DNA of 8,530 bases from Flavobacteriales bacterium (GTDB taxonomy: Bacteria > Bacteroidota > Bacteroidia > Flavobacteriales_F > PHOS-HE28), in contig JADZGG010000214.1 in NCBI GenBank assembly GCA_020854015.1, positions 1 through 8,530 of the forward strand, written 5' to 3'. The translations under genes were made by a program, and so were the position numbers. Positions 1-6,507 of the stretch are shown piece by piece. The notes under the pieces were generated by a model. It was not told the origin of the DNA. It was given only the letters and a program-made list of their open reading frames with translations, and made no database searches. Numbering within the stretch: the stretch's first letter is position 1; every line of letters starts with the position of its first letter.

Positions 1-1
1 C

Positions 2-1171
2 CCCACCAACGACCTGGTCACCGCTCCTGAGATCCTCTTCTTCTGGGTGGCGCGCATGATCATGGCGGGCATGGAATACCGTCAGGAGATCCCGTTCAAG
101 AACGTGTACCTCACCGGCATCGTGCGCGACAAGCAGGGCCGGAAGATGAGCAAGAGCTTGGGCAACAGCCCCGACCCGCTGGAGCTGATCGCCAAGTTCG
201 GTGCCGATGGCGTGCGCGTGGGCATGTTGCTCACCTCCCCTGCCGGAAACGACCTGCCCTACGACGATTCGCTCTGCGAGCAGGGCCGCAACTTCAGCAA
301 CAAGATCTGGAACGCGTTCCGCTTGGTGAAGGGATGGACCATCGAGGACAAGGCGCAACCCGCTTCCTCAGCAGCAGCCATAGCATGGATGCAGAGCCGC
401 GTACTGCGCGCCACCACCGAGCTCGATGGGCTCTACGACCAGTTCCGCATCAGCGAGGCGCTGATGACCACCTACAAGCTGATCTGGGACGATCTATGCA
501 GCTGGTACCTGGAAAGCATCAAGCCGCCCTTCGGTGAAGGCATCGACAAGTCCACGCTCGAAGCCACCATCACCATCTTCGAGGATGTGCTGAAACTGCT
601 TCATCCGTACATGCCGTTCCTCAGTGAGGAAGTGTGGCACCTGCTCCGCGACCGCAAGGAAGGCGAGGACATCATCATCGCTTCATGGCCGAAGGGCGGT
701 GCAGGCGACGCGAAGCTCGAAGCCGAAGTGCAGCATGCTTTCGACCTGGTGACGGCGGTGCGCAACGTGCGCAACGAACGTGGTATGAGCCCCAAGGAAG
801 CGCTGGACCTGCAGGTGAAGGGCAACGCTCCGATGCGGGAAGCCGTCGCAGCGGTCGTGAACAAGCTCGCCAACATCGGGATGATCGGCACCGTGGAGAA
901 AGCAGGCGAAGGCACCATCACCTTCCTTGTGGGCACCACGGAATACGCGGTGGACCTGGGCGGCAGCATCGACACCGAGTCCGAAGTGAAGAAGGCCGAA
1001 GAGGAGCTCACCTACCTCCGCGGCTTCCTGACCAGCGTGGACAAGAAGCTCAGCAACGAGCGCTTCGTGGCCGGTGCGCCGGCTCAGGTGCTGGAGAACG
1101 AGCGCAAGAAGAAAGCCGACGCCGAGGCGAAGATCAAGTCGTTGGAGGAGCGGTTGGCGGTGTTGAAGTAG
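2..1171 (+). CDS. valS: Valyl-tRNA synthetase, C-terminal part (5' end outside window)
   Basis: Class I aminoacyl-tRNA synthetase that charges tRNA-Val with valine in the cytoplasm. The frame is open from base 2, so the gene begins before the window; 389 residues are present of a protein usually about 870-950 long. The N-terminal Rossmann half with the HIGH motif and most of the editing domain are missing. Seen in order: the TAPEILFFWVARMIMAG block at the start; the KMSKS ATP-binding signature at fragment residues 48-52 (bases 143-157), followed by LGNSPDPLELI; the helical anticodon-binding domain at about 120-260, including LLHPYMPFLSEEVW near 200-213; and a charged coiled-coil arm at about 324-389, the C-terminal tRNA-binding arm typical of ValS. 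The last nine codons and the stop lie in a 30-bp sequence repeated exactly 551 bp downstream. The identification is secure. Confidence 0.97.
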   Translation, partial: PTNDLVTAPEILFFWVARMIMAGMEYRQEIPFKNVYLTGIVRDKQGRKMSKSLGNSPDPLELIAKFGADGVRVGMLLTSPAGNDLPYDDSLCEQGRNFSNKIWNAFRLVKGWTIEDKAQPASSAAAIAWMQSRVLRATTELDGLYDQFRISEALMTTYKLIWDDLCSWYLESIKPPFGEGIDKSTLEATITIFEDVLKLLHPYMPFLSEEVWHLLRDRKEGEDIIIASWPKGGAGDAKLEAEVQHAFDLVTAVRNVRNERGMSPKEALDLQVKGNAPMREAVAAVVNKLANIGMIGTVEKAGEGTITFLVGTTEYAVDLGGSIDTESEVKKAEEELTYLRGFLTSVDKKLSNERFVAGAPAQVLENERKKKADAEAKIKSLEERLAVLK

Positions 1172-1172
1172 C
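1143..1172 (+). repeat. Direct repeat, copy 1 (3' end of valS)
   Basis: Thirty bases, from tggaggagcgg to ttgaagtagc, covering the last nine valS codons (EERLAVLK preceded by part of the Leu codon), the TAG stop and one base beyond. They are identical to 1694-1723. Immediately outside the repeat the sequences differ (t/g before, g/c after). Confidence 0.95.
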
Positions 1173-1191
1173 GATCACCGCTCTCGGAACA

Positions 1192-1722
1192 GTGACGCAC
1201 CCCACGGAATTCACCCAACTCTGCAAGCGATTCGAATCGCGAGCAGAGCCCAGAATTCTACTGATCCTGTTCATGCTGCTCTGGTCCAGTGGTGCTTGGG
1301 TAATGACCGCGATGTTAGGCTATGGATTGTTCACTGAGCCGACGAAGTACCCTGAACTGACAGCATTATGGCTTGCAGTGTTCGCGGCTGCGGTGATGGG
1401 TACGAGCTGGATCATTTGGCAACTGCGTGGCAAGGAGATAGTCGAGGTCACGGATGATGCCATTACACTCTGGCACGTCAATGCGCTGTTCAAGAACCGA
1501 TTATCCCTTCGCTTCGAGGAGATCGAGTCCATAGTTGCTGAGGTTGACAAGGACACGCCTTGGTGGATCCGTCAACAATGGGGTATCGGAGGTGGATCCA
1601 TTGCGATCAGCCACCACGGCCGAAAGCGCCGCTGGGGAATCGACCTTGCCCCGGCCAGAGCTGAACGGATCGCGCAAGAGTTACGTCAGATTGTGGAGGA
1701 GCGGTTGGCGGTGTTGAAGTAG
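1192..1722 (+). CDS. Small two-helix membrane protein with bacterial-PH-like C-terminal domain
   Basis: Function unknown. From a GTG start at 1192 the product is 176 residues. Two hydrophobic segments lie at about 21-47 and 57-77, joined by a short loop (GLFTEPTKYPE). A soluble region at about 80-170 has alternating beta-like stretches (KEIVEVTDDAITLWHV, GSIAISHHGRKRRWGIDL) and a final amphipathic helix (AERIAQELRQIVEERL). Two helices followed by such a domain is the layout of many small bPH-type membrane proteins; that assignment is from pattern alone. GTG 1192 is chosen because the next in-frame ATG (1273) would cut into the first helix; no strong ribosome site is visible. The gene starts 20 bp after the valS stop. 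Hand counts give about 52% GC for 1261-1380 against 67% for 121-180 in valS. Its last nine codons copy those of valS, suggesting insertion. That it is a real gene is fairly sure; its role is not. Confidence 0.75.
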   Translation: MTHPTEFTQLCKRFESRAEPRILLILFMLLWSSGAWVMTAMLGYGLFTEPTKYPELTALWLAVFAAAVMGTSWIIWQLRGKEIVEVTDDAITLWHVNALFKNRLSLRFEEIESIVAEVDKDTPWWIRQQWGIGGGSIAISHHGRKRRWGIDLAPARAERIAQELRQIVEERLAVLK

Positions 1723-1723
1723 C
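1694..1723 (+). repeat. Direct repeat, copy 2 (3' end of the small membrane protein gene)
   Basis: Exact second copy of 1143-1172, offset 551 bp. It encodes the C-terminal EERLAVLK and TAG stop of the small membrane protein, in the same reading phase as in valS. The segment 1173-1723 thus behaves as a unit that ends with a copy of the valS terminus; loss of one repeat plus the intervening DNA would leave valS intact directly upstream of the phosphatase gene. Confidence 0.95.
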
Positions 1724-1743
1724 CACGCTTACAACCTTGCTGC

Positions 1744-1747
1744 GGAG
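1744..1747 (+). promoter_or_regulatory. Possible ribosome binding site for the phosphatase gene
   Basis: GGAG lies ten bases before ATC 1758 and thirteen before ATC 1761, within the short gap after the small membrane gene. It is the only Shine-Dalgarno-like string near the expected N-terminus and favours 1758. Bacteroidota depend little on Shine-Dalgarno pairing, so this is weak support. Confidence 0.35.
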
Positions 1748-1757
1748 CTAACTTCGC

Positions 1758-2687
1758 ATCATCGTACGCAACCTCACATACGCGGCCATCGACATCGGCT
1801 CCAACGCCGTGCGCCTGCTGGTGGGCGAAGTGATCGAGCGCGATGATCATCCGATAATCAAGAAGCAGACGCTTGTAAGGGTGCCCATCCGTCTTGGAGA
1901 GGATGTGTTCGATAGCGGCGCCATCGGCCCTGCGAAGCGCGACTACCTGATCAAGAGCCTGAAAGCGTTCCGCTTGTTGACCGAAGTGTACGGCGTGCCC
2001 TACTTGCGTTGCTGCGCCACCAGTGCCATGCGCGAAGCCACCAACCGCGACGAAGTCCTCGCCCGTGTGGAGATGGACAGCGGTGTGCACATCGAGACCA
2101 TCGCTGGCAAGGTCGAGGCGGACCTTATCGTGAACACCTTCTGGACGCAGGACCTGCTGAAGGACCGCAGCTACCTCTACATCGACGTGGGTGGTGGCAG
2201 TACCGAGCTCACCTGGCTGGAGAAAGGACGCCGCGTGAAGAGCGCCAGCTTCAAAGTCGGCACCGTGCGGATGCTGAAGGACAAGGTGAACCCCGAGGTA
2301 TGGACGGACATCCGCGCTTTTCTGGAGGACCTGCGCAAGGAGCACGGACAGCTGATGGCCATCGGTACCGGTGGCAACATCAACCGGATATTCAAGGAGA
2401 ACGGCAACCTGTTCGGTGAACCGCTCACGCGGAGCGATATCCAACGGCAACGCGACCGCATCAACGGCTACAGCTTCGAGGACCGGATCAAGTTGCTACG
2501 CCTGCGCCCGGATCGTGCGGACGTGATCATCCCAGCTGCGGACATCTTCCTTCGCGTGATGGCCGATGCGGAGATCGACGAGATCTTCGTACCCAAGGTA
2601 GGTCTTGCCGATGGCATCATTTACGACCTGTACATGAAGCAGTACGGTCATGTGCGGTATCCGCGCACCGAGCCATTGACCGCGTAA
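1758..2687 (+). CDS. Ppx/GppA-family phosphatase (exopolyphosphatase-like)
   Basis: ASKHA-fold enzyme of the family that removes terminal phosphate from inorganic polyphosphate or hydrolyses pppGpp; the sequence cannot decide which. The product is 309 residues, the single-module length usual in Bacteroidota and shorter than the roughly 500-residue E. coli enzymes. Seen: the N-terminal phosphate-binding block AAIDIGSNAVRLL (about 9-21); CCATSAMREATN (about 85-96); AGKVEADLIV (about 116-125), the block that carries the family's conserved acidic residue; the second phosphate-binding loop YIDVGGGSTEL (141-151); GTGGNINRIF (203-212); and a typical ending GLADGIIYDLY. The start is a problem: the frame opens after TAA at 1749 and the first standard start codon is GTG 1809, inside the DIGSN region, which would destroy the active site. 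ATC 1758, ten bases after GGAG (1744-1747), is the best guess. The family is certain, the start is not. Confidence 0.9.
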   Translation: MIVRNLTYAAIDIGSNAVRLLVGEVIERDDHPIIKKQTLVRVPIRLGEDVFDSGAIGPAKRDYLIKSLKAFRLLTEVYGVPYLRCCATSAMREATNRDEVLARVEMDSGVHIETIAGKVEADLIVNTFWTQDLLKDRSYLYIDVGGGSTELTWLEKGRRVKSASFKVGTVRMLKDKVNPEVWTDIRAFLEDLRKEHGQLMAIGTGGNINRIFKENGNLFGEPLTRSDIQRQRDRINGYSFEDRIKLLRLRPDRADVIIPAADIFLRVMADAEIDEIFVPKVGLADGIIYDLYMKQYGHVRYPRTEPLTA

Positions 2688-2711
2688 AGTGTCAAGACAA
2701 GGGACAGGTCA

Positions 2712-2732
2712 CAAGGGCCCAACACGCCCTTG
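2712..2732. terminator. Hairpin between convergent genes, possible bidirectional terminator
   Basis: CAAGGGC (2712-2718) and GCCCTTG (2726-2732) form a perfect 7-bp stem with a 7-base loop, 24 bp after the phosphatase stop and about 37 bp before the end of the opposing gene. Neither side has a clear T-run, so intrinsic termination is plausible but not shown. The rest of this 82-bp gap holds nothing else I can recognise. Confidence 0.4.
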
Positions 2733-2769
2733 AAAACGCGGCTCTTACTGCTCGTGAATCGATGCTTGT

Positions 2770-5061
2770 CTATTCCTTCACCCAGACCTGTTGGTGCAGC
2801 ACCGCTCCCTGGGTATCCAACACACGCACAACGTGGAGCCCTGCCGGAAGTTCGCTCGTGTTCAAGGTGGTCATCCCCGAGGCGAGCGCTCCGTGCATCA
2901 CACAGCGACCAGTGGCATCCACTAGCAGGTAACTGGATCGATCCGTCCGCGTCAGCACGATGTTCAGCTGCTCCTTTCCGGGATTGGGATAGACCACCAC
3001 TTCCGTCATCACTCCTTCAAAGTGGACGGAGAGGATCGCCGAATGTTCGTGATGTCCATCCGTATCCACTTGGCGCAAGCGGTAGTAGTTCAGACCGGGC
3101 AAGGGCGTTGCGTCAACGAAGCGATAGTCGGTGTTCTCCGTAGCGTTACCGGCACCGGGTACCACACCGATGGCCGTGAAGTTCACTGCATCAGAAGAGC
3201 GCTCCACTTCGAACCGGTCGTTATCCTTCTCGGTGGCCGTGGTCCAGGTCAGTTCCACTGAAGCGCCGATGTCACGTGCAGCGAAGGCGTGCAGTTCAAT
3301 GGGCAATACGGTGCAATCCAAGGATGCGCCGTTGCTCAGTTGCCACGACAAGCCAAAGGACTGTCCGCTGGTGCTGAAGTTGTCCACGTATAGGATGTAG
3401 ACCTGTCCGGACAGCACGTTGAAGGTGCTGACCCAGCGATCACCACCAGCTCCTTCCGAAAGGTCGGTGGCACCATTTCCGCATCCGGTGTTGCCCGTAG
3501 GCGCTGCGTATGAGCAACGAAGCGGTGGCCCTGATGGAGGACATGCGACCGCTGCCATGGGGCCCCAGACAGCGAAGTCATAGTCCGTGGCCACGACCGG
3601 AGCGATGGTGAAGCCGATGGTGCCGTTGCTGGAAGGCGAGAAATAGTACCACGTGCCCTGTCGTTCTCCGGATGCGAGGCAACCACGGTTGGCAGCGGAA
3701 AGATCCACCACGTTGCCCGTACTGTTGGCGTTGTTGTTGAAGCTCTGCGCATTGCAGACCGTGGAACCACCCAAGCAATCGCTTTGTGACGGTGGCGGAG
3801 GTTGACAGGTGATCACCTGTGTGAACACGGTACCGCCAGCAGGTGGAGTACCGGAACTGAAGATGGTCGTGCCACCCGGATAGTACCCGAGCTTGTAATT
3901 GTTCTGCCCTTGGTTCGGACCGCTGGCCGTATAGCTCACGATCAGTACCTGGCCGATGTTGAGGCCGATGAGCGCGATGTTGTAGGAACCGTTCACCGAG
4001 TAGTTCGTCGGAGGACCGCCATTGATGCTGATACCAACGGACGAACTTCCCCAACCATCCCCGAACGCATCATACAACTGCAACATGTACACACACTGCC
4101 CGGTAGGCATGGTGGTCGGTGCATGCACACAGAGCCCGAAGGTTCCCGTGGCCGTGCCGTAGCCCCATACACGTATGTAGTAGGTTCCCCCGGGTACCAG
4201 GTTGGTAAAGGAGATGAAGGGCATCAACCCGGGTCCGAGGTCATCATCGCATTCCACCAGCGTGAACGGCCCGTTGCAGTTCAGCGGTGGATCATCGTAG
4301 TAAAGGGCCATGGCCGCGTCCGTCATCGTGCCGGCCTGCGTTTCAATGATGGCGATGCCCGTAGCGGGTGCTACGAAGCTGAACCAGACATCCAACGAGC
4401 CGGTTCCGAAACTGCCGCACGTGGGCGCTACGGTCGTGGTACTGTTGGTGGTGCCCACATTGGTGTAGGTGGTGAACGTACAAGCCGCACCGATCGATAG
4501 CGAGGTCGCTCCACAAGCGTTGTCGTTCGTGGGTGGAGGCAATGGCGCTGTGGCGCAGATGTTGAAGGATCCGAAGGCGTTGTTCCCCCGTTCCCAGACC
4601 CGCACATACAGCACGGTCCCTACCGCGCCCACATAGGTCAGCGTCGACATCTGGTTGAAAACCGGGATGATGTCGTTGTTGCAGCTGACCAAGGTGAACG
4701 GACCTGCGCACGTGGCCGCTGTGTAGAATCCCATGCCACTATCGGTCAACGCACTTCCACCGACCGTGCTCGTCGTCACGGTCACTTGACCGGATGCTGG
4801 AACGGTGACCCTGTACCAGACATCGCCTCCGGAGTAGTTCGCGCAGCCCGGACCGGGGAGGCCAGTAGTGGAGGTGGCAGTAGCAGCGACGTTGGTGCCG
4901 ATCGTGTTCACGCAGCTCACGTTCGGAGTAAGTACGATGGCACCGCAAGGGTTGTCATTCGCCGGTTGGGCGACCGCCACTTGCTGCACGCCGAAACCGA
5001 CGAACAAGCACAGGGATGAAAGCAAATGGGCGGCGTGGAACGCGCGCAGGAGTTCGGCCAT
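2770..5061 (-). CDS. Modular secreted protein with T9SS type A sorting domain
   Basis: A 763-residue protein predicted to cross the inner membrane by Sec and the outer membrane by the type IX system, ending on the surface or outside. Layout: signal peptide about 1-31 ending VAVAQ; module A about 34-172 opening with NDNPCGA; module B about 179-314 opening with NDNACGA and sharing with A the pattern VWY/VWF, CxGPFTLVxC, then a YVRVW/YIRVW strand; module C about 323-419 around LYDAFGDGWGSSS; module D about 427-578 opening DCLGGSTVCNAQSF; an Fn3-like stretch about 585-680 (LPIELHAFAA, LTWTTATEKDNDRFEVERS, YYRLRQVDTDG); and the sorting domain about 683-763 (VVVYPNPGKEQLN to HQQVWVKE). No catalytic motif is visible; binding or adhesion is a guess. 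It lies 3 bp downstream of a small exported-protein gene and is probably co-transcribed with it. Confidence 0.93.
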   Translation of the reverse strand: MAELLRAFHAAHLLSSLCLFVGFGVQQVAVAQPANDNPCGAIVLTPNVSCVNTIGTNVAATATSTTGLPGPGCANYSGGDVWYRVTVPASGQVTVTTSTVGGSALTDSGMGFYTAATCAGPFTLVSCNNDIIPVFNQMSTLTYVGAVGTVLYVRVWERGNNAFGSFNICATAPLPPPTNDNACGATSLSIGAACTFTTYTNVGTTNSTTTVAPTCGSFGTGSLDVWFSFVAPATGIAIIETQAGTMTDAAMALYYDDPPLNCNGPFTLVECDDDLGPGLMPFISFTNLVPGGTYYIRVWGYGTATGTFGLCVHAPTTMPTGQCVYMLQLYDAFGDGWGSSSVGISINGGPPTNYSVNGSYNIALIGLNIGQVLIVSYTASGPNQGQNNYKLGYYPGGTTIFSSGTPPAGGTVFTQVITCQPPPPSQSDCLGGSTVCNAQSFNNNANSTGNVVDLSAANRGCLASGERQGTWYYFSPSSNGTIGFTIAPVVATDYDFAVWGPMAAVACPPSGPPLRCSYAAPTGNTGCGNGATDLSEGAGGDRWVSTFNVLSGQVYILYVDNFSTSGQSFGLSWQLSNGASLDCTVLPIELHAFAARDIGASVELTWTTATEKDNDRFEVERSSDAVNFTAIGVVPGAGNATENTDYRFVDATPLPGLNYYRLRQVDTDGHHEHSAILSVHFEGVMTEVVVYPNPGKEQLNIVLTRTDRSSYLLVDATGRCVMHGALASGMTTLNTSELPAGLHVVRVLDTQGAVLHQQVWVKE

Positions 5062-5064
5062 GGA

Positions 5065-5454
5065 TCACTCGGGTGTTTGGTCCTGTGGCTCTAAACCCTT
5101 CGCTTCACCCGCTCCGATCAGCACATCGGGCTGGGCGGTGAGGATCTGCTGGCATGAGCTGATCGCGAGGCCGCTCGTTGAGACATGGACCTGCAACGCC
5201 TCACGGTCCAGCGGTCCATGGATGCGGAGCAAAGCACTGTTCGTAGGTCGATCGATCCAGAGTTCCGCGTCGGGGTCCTGGTTCACAAGTCCCTCTCGGA
5301 GGAATTTCTCCTGGGGTACCGTGATGCCTGCGCTGAAATGCAAGGCATAGTCGAGCTCGGGCGTCTTCTGGGCGTTCCCTGCGTTCGCTTGCGCGAAGCA
5401 CAGCAACAGTAAGAACGTACGCCACACTCGGATGGGAGGTACCCGTGTGATCAT
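5065..5454 (-). CDS. Small exported protein, unknown function
   Basis: 129 residues, not recognised. The N-terminus MITRVPPIRVWRTFLLLLCF has arginines followed by a hydrophobic core and small residues (AQANAGNAQ), a good signal peptide with probable cleavage after ANA or GNA at about 25-28. The mature part, about 100 residues, is acidic and has a pattern ELWIDRPTNSALLRIHGPLDREALQVHVSTSGL that reads as two beta strands and a helix, loosely like small alpha/beta ferredoxin-like domains such as HMA, but with no metal-binding CxxC: only one cysteine, about residue 101, remains. The stop (TGA 5065-5067) is followed by only 3 bp before the start of the large T9SS cargo gene, so the two are probably translated from one message. 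It has no sorting domain, so a periplasmic or lipid-free outer-membrane-associated role is inferred. It is likely a real gene because of the signal peptide and spacing. Confidence 0.75.
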   Translation of the reverse strand: MITRVPPIRVWRTFLLLLCFAQANAGNAQKTPELDYALHFSAGITVPQEKFLREGLVNQDPDAELWIDRPTNSALLRIHGPLDREALQVHVSTSGLAISSCQQILTAQPDVLIGAGEAKGLEPQDQTPE

Positions 5455-5472
5455 GGTCGGTGTTCGGTCGGT
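5455..5472. repeat. Short direct repeat in the leader of the small exported protein gene
   Basis: GGTCGGT occurs at 5455-5461 and 5466-5472, exactly 11 bp apart, directly upstream of the ATG at 5454. One-turn spacing could suit a DNA- or RNA-binding protein, but a 7-bp repeat may be chance. Confidence 0.4.
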
Positions 5473-5476
5473 ACTT

Positions 5477-5508
5477 CAAAACTCGACCAAAACACCAACG
5501 CTTGTCAA
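5477..5508 (-). promoter_or_regulatory. Possible promoter of the two-gene secreted-protein unit
   Basis: On the - strand TTGACA (5508-5503) is followed after 18 bp by GAGTTTTG (5484-5477), which partly matches the Bacteroidota -7 element TAnnTTTG. It lies 23 bp before the ATG at 5454 and downstream of the hairpin terminator of the preceding gene, where a promoter is expected. Pattern match only. Confidence 0.3.
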
Positions 5509-5524
5509 GTTCGTCGCACCAAAT

Positions 5525-5554
5525 GAGGGCCTCGTCCGACACGATCAGGCCCTC
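5525..5554 (-). terminator. Hairpin terminator after the 295-residue T9SS cargo gene
   Basis: GAGGGCCT (5525-5532) pairs perfectly with AGGCCCTC (5547-5554) around a 14-base loop that can itself pair partly. It begins 14 bp beyond the stop of the upstream - strand gene, and on that strand it is followed by ATTTGG, a short weak T tract. Its location between the two transcription units supports a terminator. Confidence 0.6.
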
Positions 5555-5568
5555 GTCGACGAAAACGA

Positions 5569-6456
5569 TCACTCTTTCGCCCAGCGCACCAAGGCGCCTG
5601 ATGCGTCGACCCGAACGAAATAGAGTCCGACCGGGAATGAACCGGTCTCCATCCGAGCGTTCCCCCCTTCAACCTGGGTGATCAAGACCCTTCGGCCAGT
5701 GGCGTCAAAGACCTCGACCATGTGCTTGCCCTGTGGTAGCTGAAGGGTGAACTGGTCGGTGCCCGGGTTGGGGAATGCGGAGAACCTTGATCCCAAGCCG
5801 ATCTCTCCCAACCCTACCAAGCTCTCGCAACCGAAGTTGGTGAATGACACGCTGATGTCCTGGTCGCTGTAGCAACGCATGCCAGAGGGACCATCGATGA
5901 TCAAGCATGCAGGGTAGGGTTCGAAGCTCCAGTCCCAACCGATCCGTTCCGTGAAGGAGATGCTTCCCATGCTTCCTCCGTCCCAGCGTTGCTCCGCTTC
6001 CCACTGGCGCAATACCAGACCGTCCACTACGACCGTGCTCGTATCGATGACCACGATGGAATCACGCGGATCGCAAGCGCCGTAAGGGCCGTTCCGGCGC
6101 AGCCAACCATCACCGGGCAACGCTCCCAACCAGAACAAGGTGTCCCAGTCCTGCTCATCCACGGACCAGATCACGATCACATCACCATCCACCGCTGTGA
6201 CGAAACCGATGGTGTCGCTCCAGTAGTCGACCTGCGACTGACCGAAATAGGACATGGCGCCTTGCCCCGTGATACGCTGGCCTGTGAGCCCACCGAGCAC
6301 GGTATCGCCCACATAGCTGTACTGCTGGTATCCATACAGTCCGAACATGTCGGTCCCATAGGTCCACGTCGCTCCCGGTGGGCACCAGGTCTGTGCGTGC
6401 GCGCTGAAGGTGAACAGGATGGAAGCGCTGAGAAGGAAGCGTAGTGCTCGCAGCAT
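5569..6456 (-). CDS. Secreted protein with T9SS type A sorting domain, unknown function
   Basis: 295 residues. The signal peptide at about 1-21 (MLRALRFLLSASILFTFSAHA, cleavage before QTWCPPG) routes it through Sec. The sorting domain at about 218-295 holds FSAFPNPGTDQFTLQLP, VEVFDATGRRVL and GLYFVRVDASG, ending VRWAKE; in T9SS substrates this domain is recognised at the outer membrane and usually removed. The passenger, about 22-215, begins WCPPGATWTYGTDMFGLYGY, is rich in aromatic residues and aspartate (DTLFWLGALPGDGWL) and has cysteines near 25, 128, 184, 195 and 210 that could pair outside the cell. This opening is common in Flavobacteriales secreted proteins with no known activity; I recognise no catalytic site. 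It starts 51 bp downstream of the AraC-family gene on the same strand and is separated from the next unit by a hairpin. The export prediction is strong; the role is unknown. Confidence 0.9.
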   Translation of the reverse strand: MLRALRFLLSASILFTFSAHAQTWCPPGATWTYGTDMFGLYGYQQYSYVGDTVLGGLTGQRITGQGAMSYFGQSQVDYWSDTIGFVTAVDGDVIVIWSVDEQDWDTLFWLGALPGDGWLRRNGPYGACDPRDSIVVIDTSTVVVDGLVLRQWEAEQRWDGGSMGSISFTERIGWDWSFEPYPACLIIDGPSGMRCYSDQDISVSFTNFGCESLVGLGEIGLGSRFSAFPNPGTDQFTLQLPQGKHMVEVFDATGRRVLITQVEGGNARMETGSFPVGLYFVRVDASGALVRWAKE

Positions 6457-6507
6457 GCCTTGAAGGTATGTACGACCTGAAGACGCCAGCCCAGCTTTGG
6501 TCGCTGC

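Noticed and set aside
634..1191. Upstream extension of the small membrane protein reading frame into valS
   Set aside because: This part is an out-of-frame reading of valS with arginine-rich, repetitive sequence; the plausible protein begins near GTG 1192.
1143..1723. Reading the valS-tail duplication as an insertion sequence or integron cassette
   Set aside because: There is no transposase, integrase, terminal inverted repeat or attC-like hairpin in the unit; only the direct repeat is supported.
1686..2450. Open frame on the - strand opposite the phosphatase gene
   Set aside because: It lies antisense to the conserved Ppx/GppA motifs, and its sequence is low in recognisable structure.
3802..4500. 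Open frame on the + strand within the modular surface protein gene
   Set aside because: The - strand frame carries a signal peptide, modules and a sorting domain through this whole stretch; the + product is arginine- and histidine-rich with no features.
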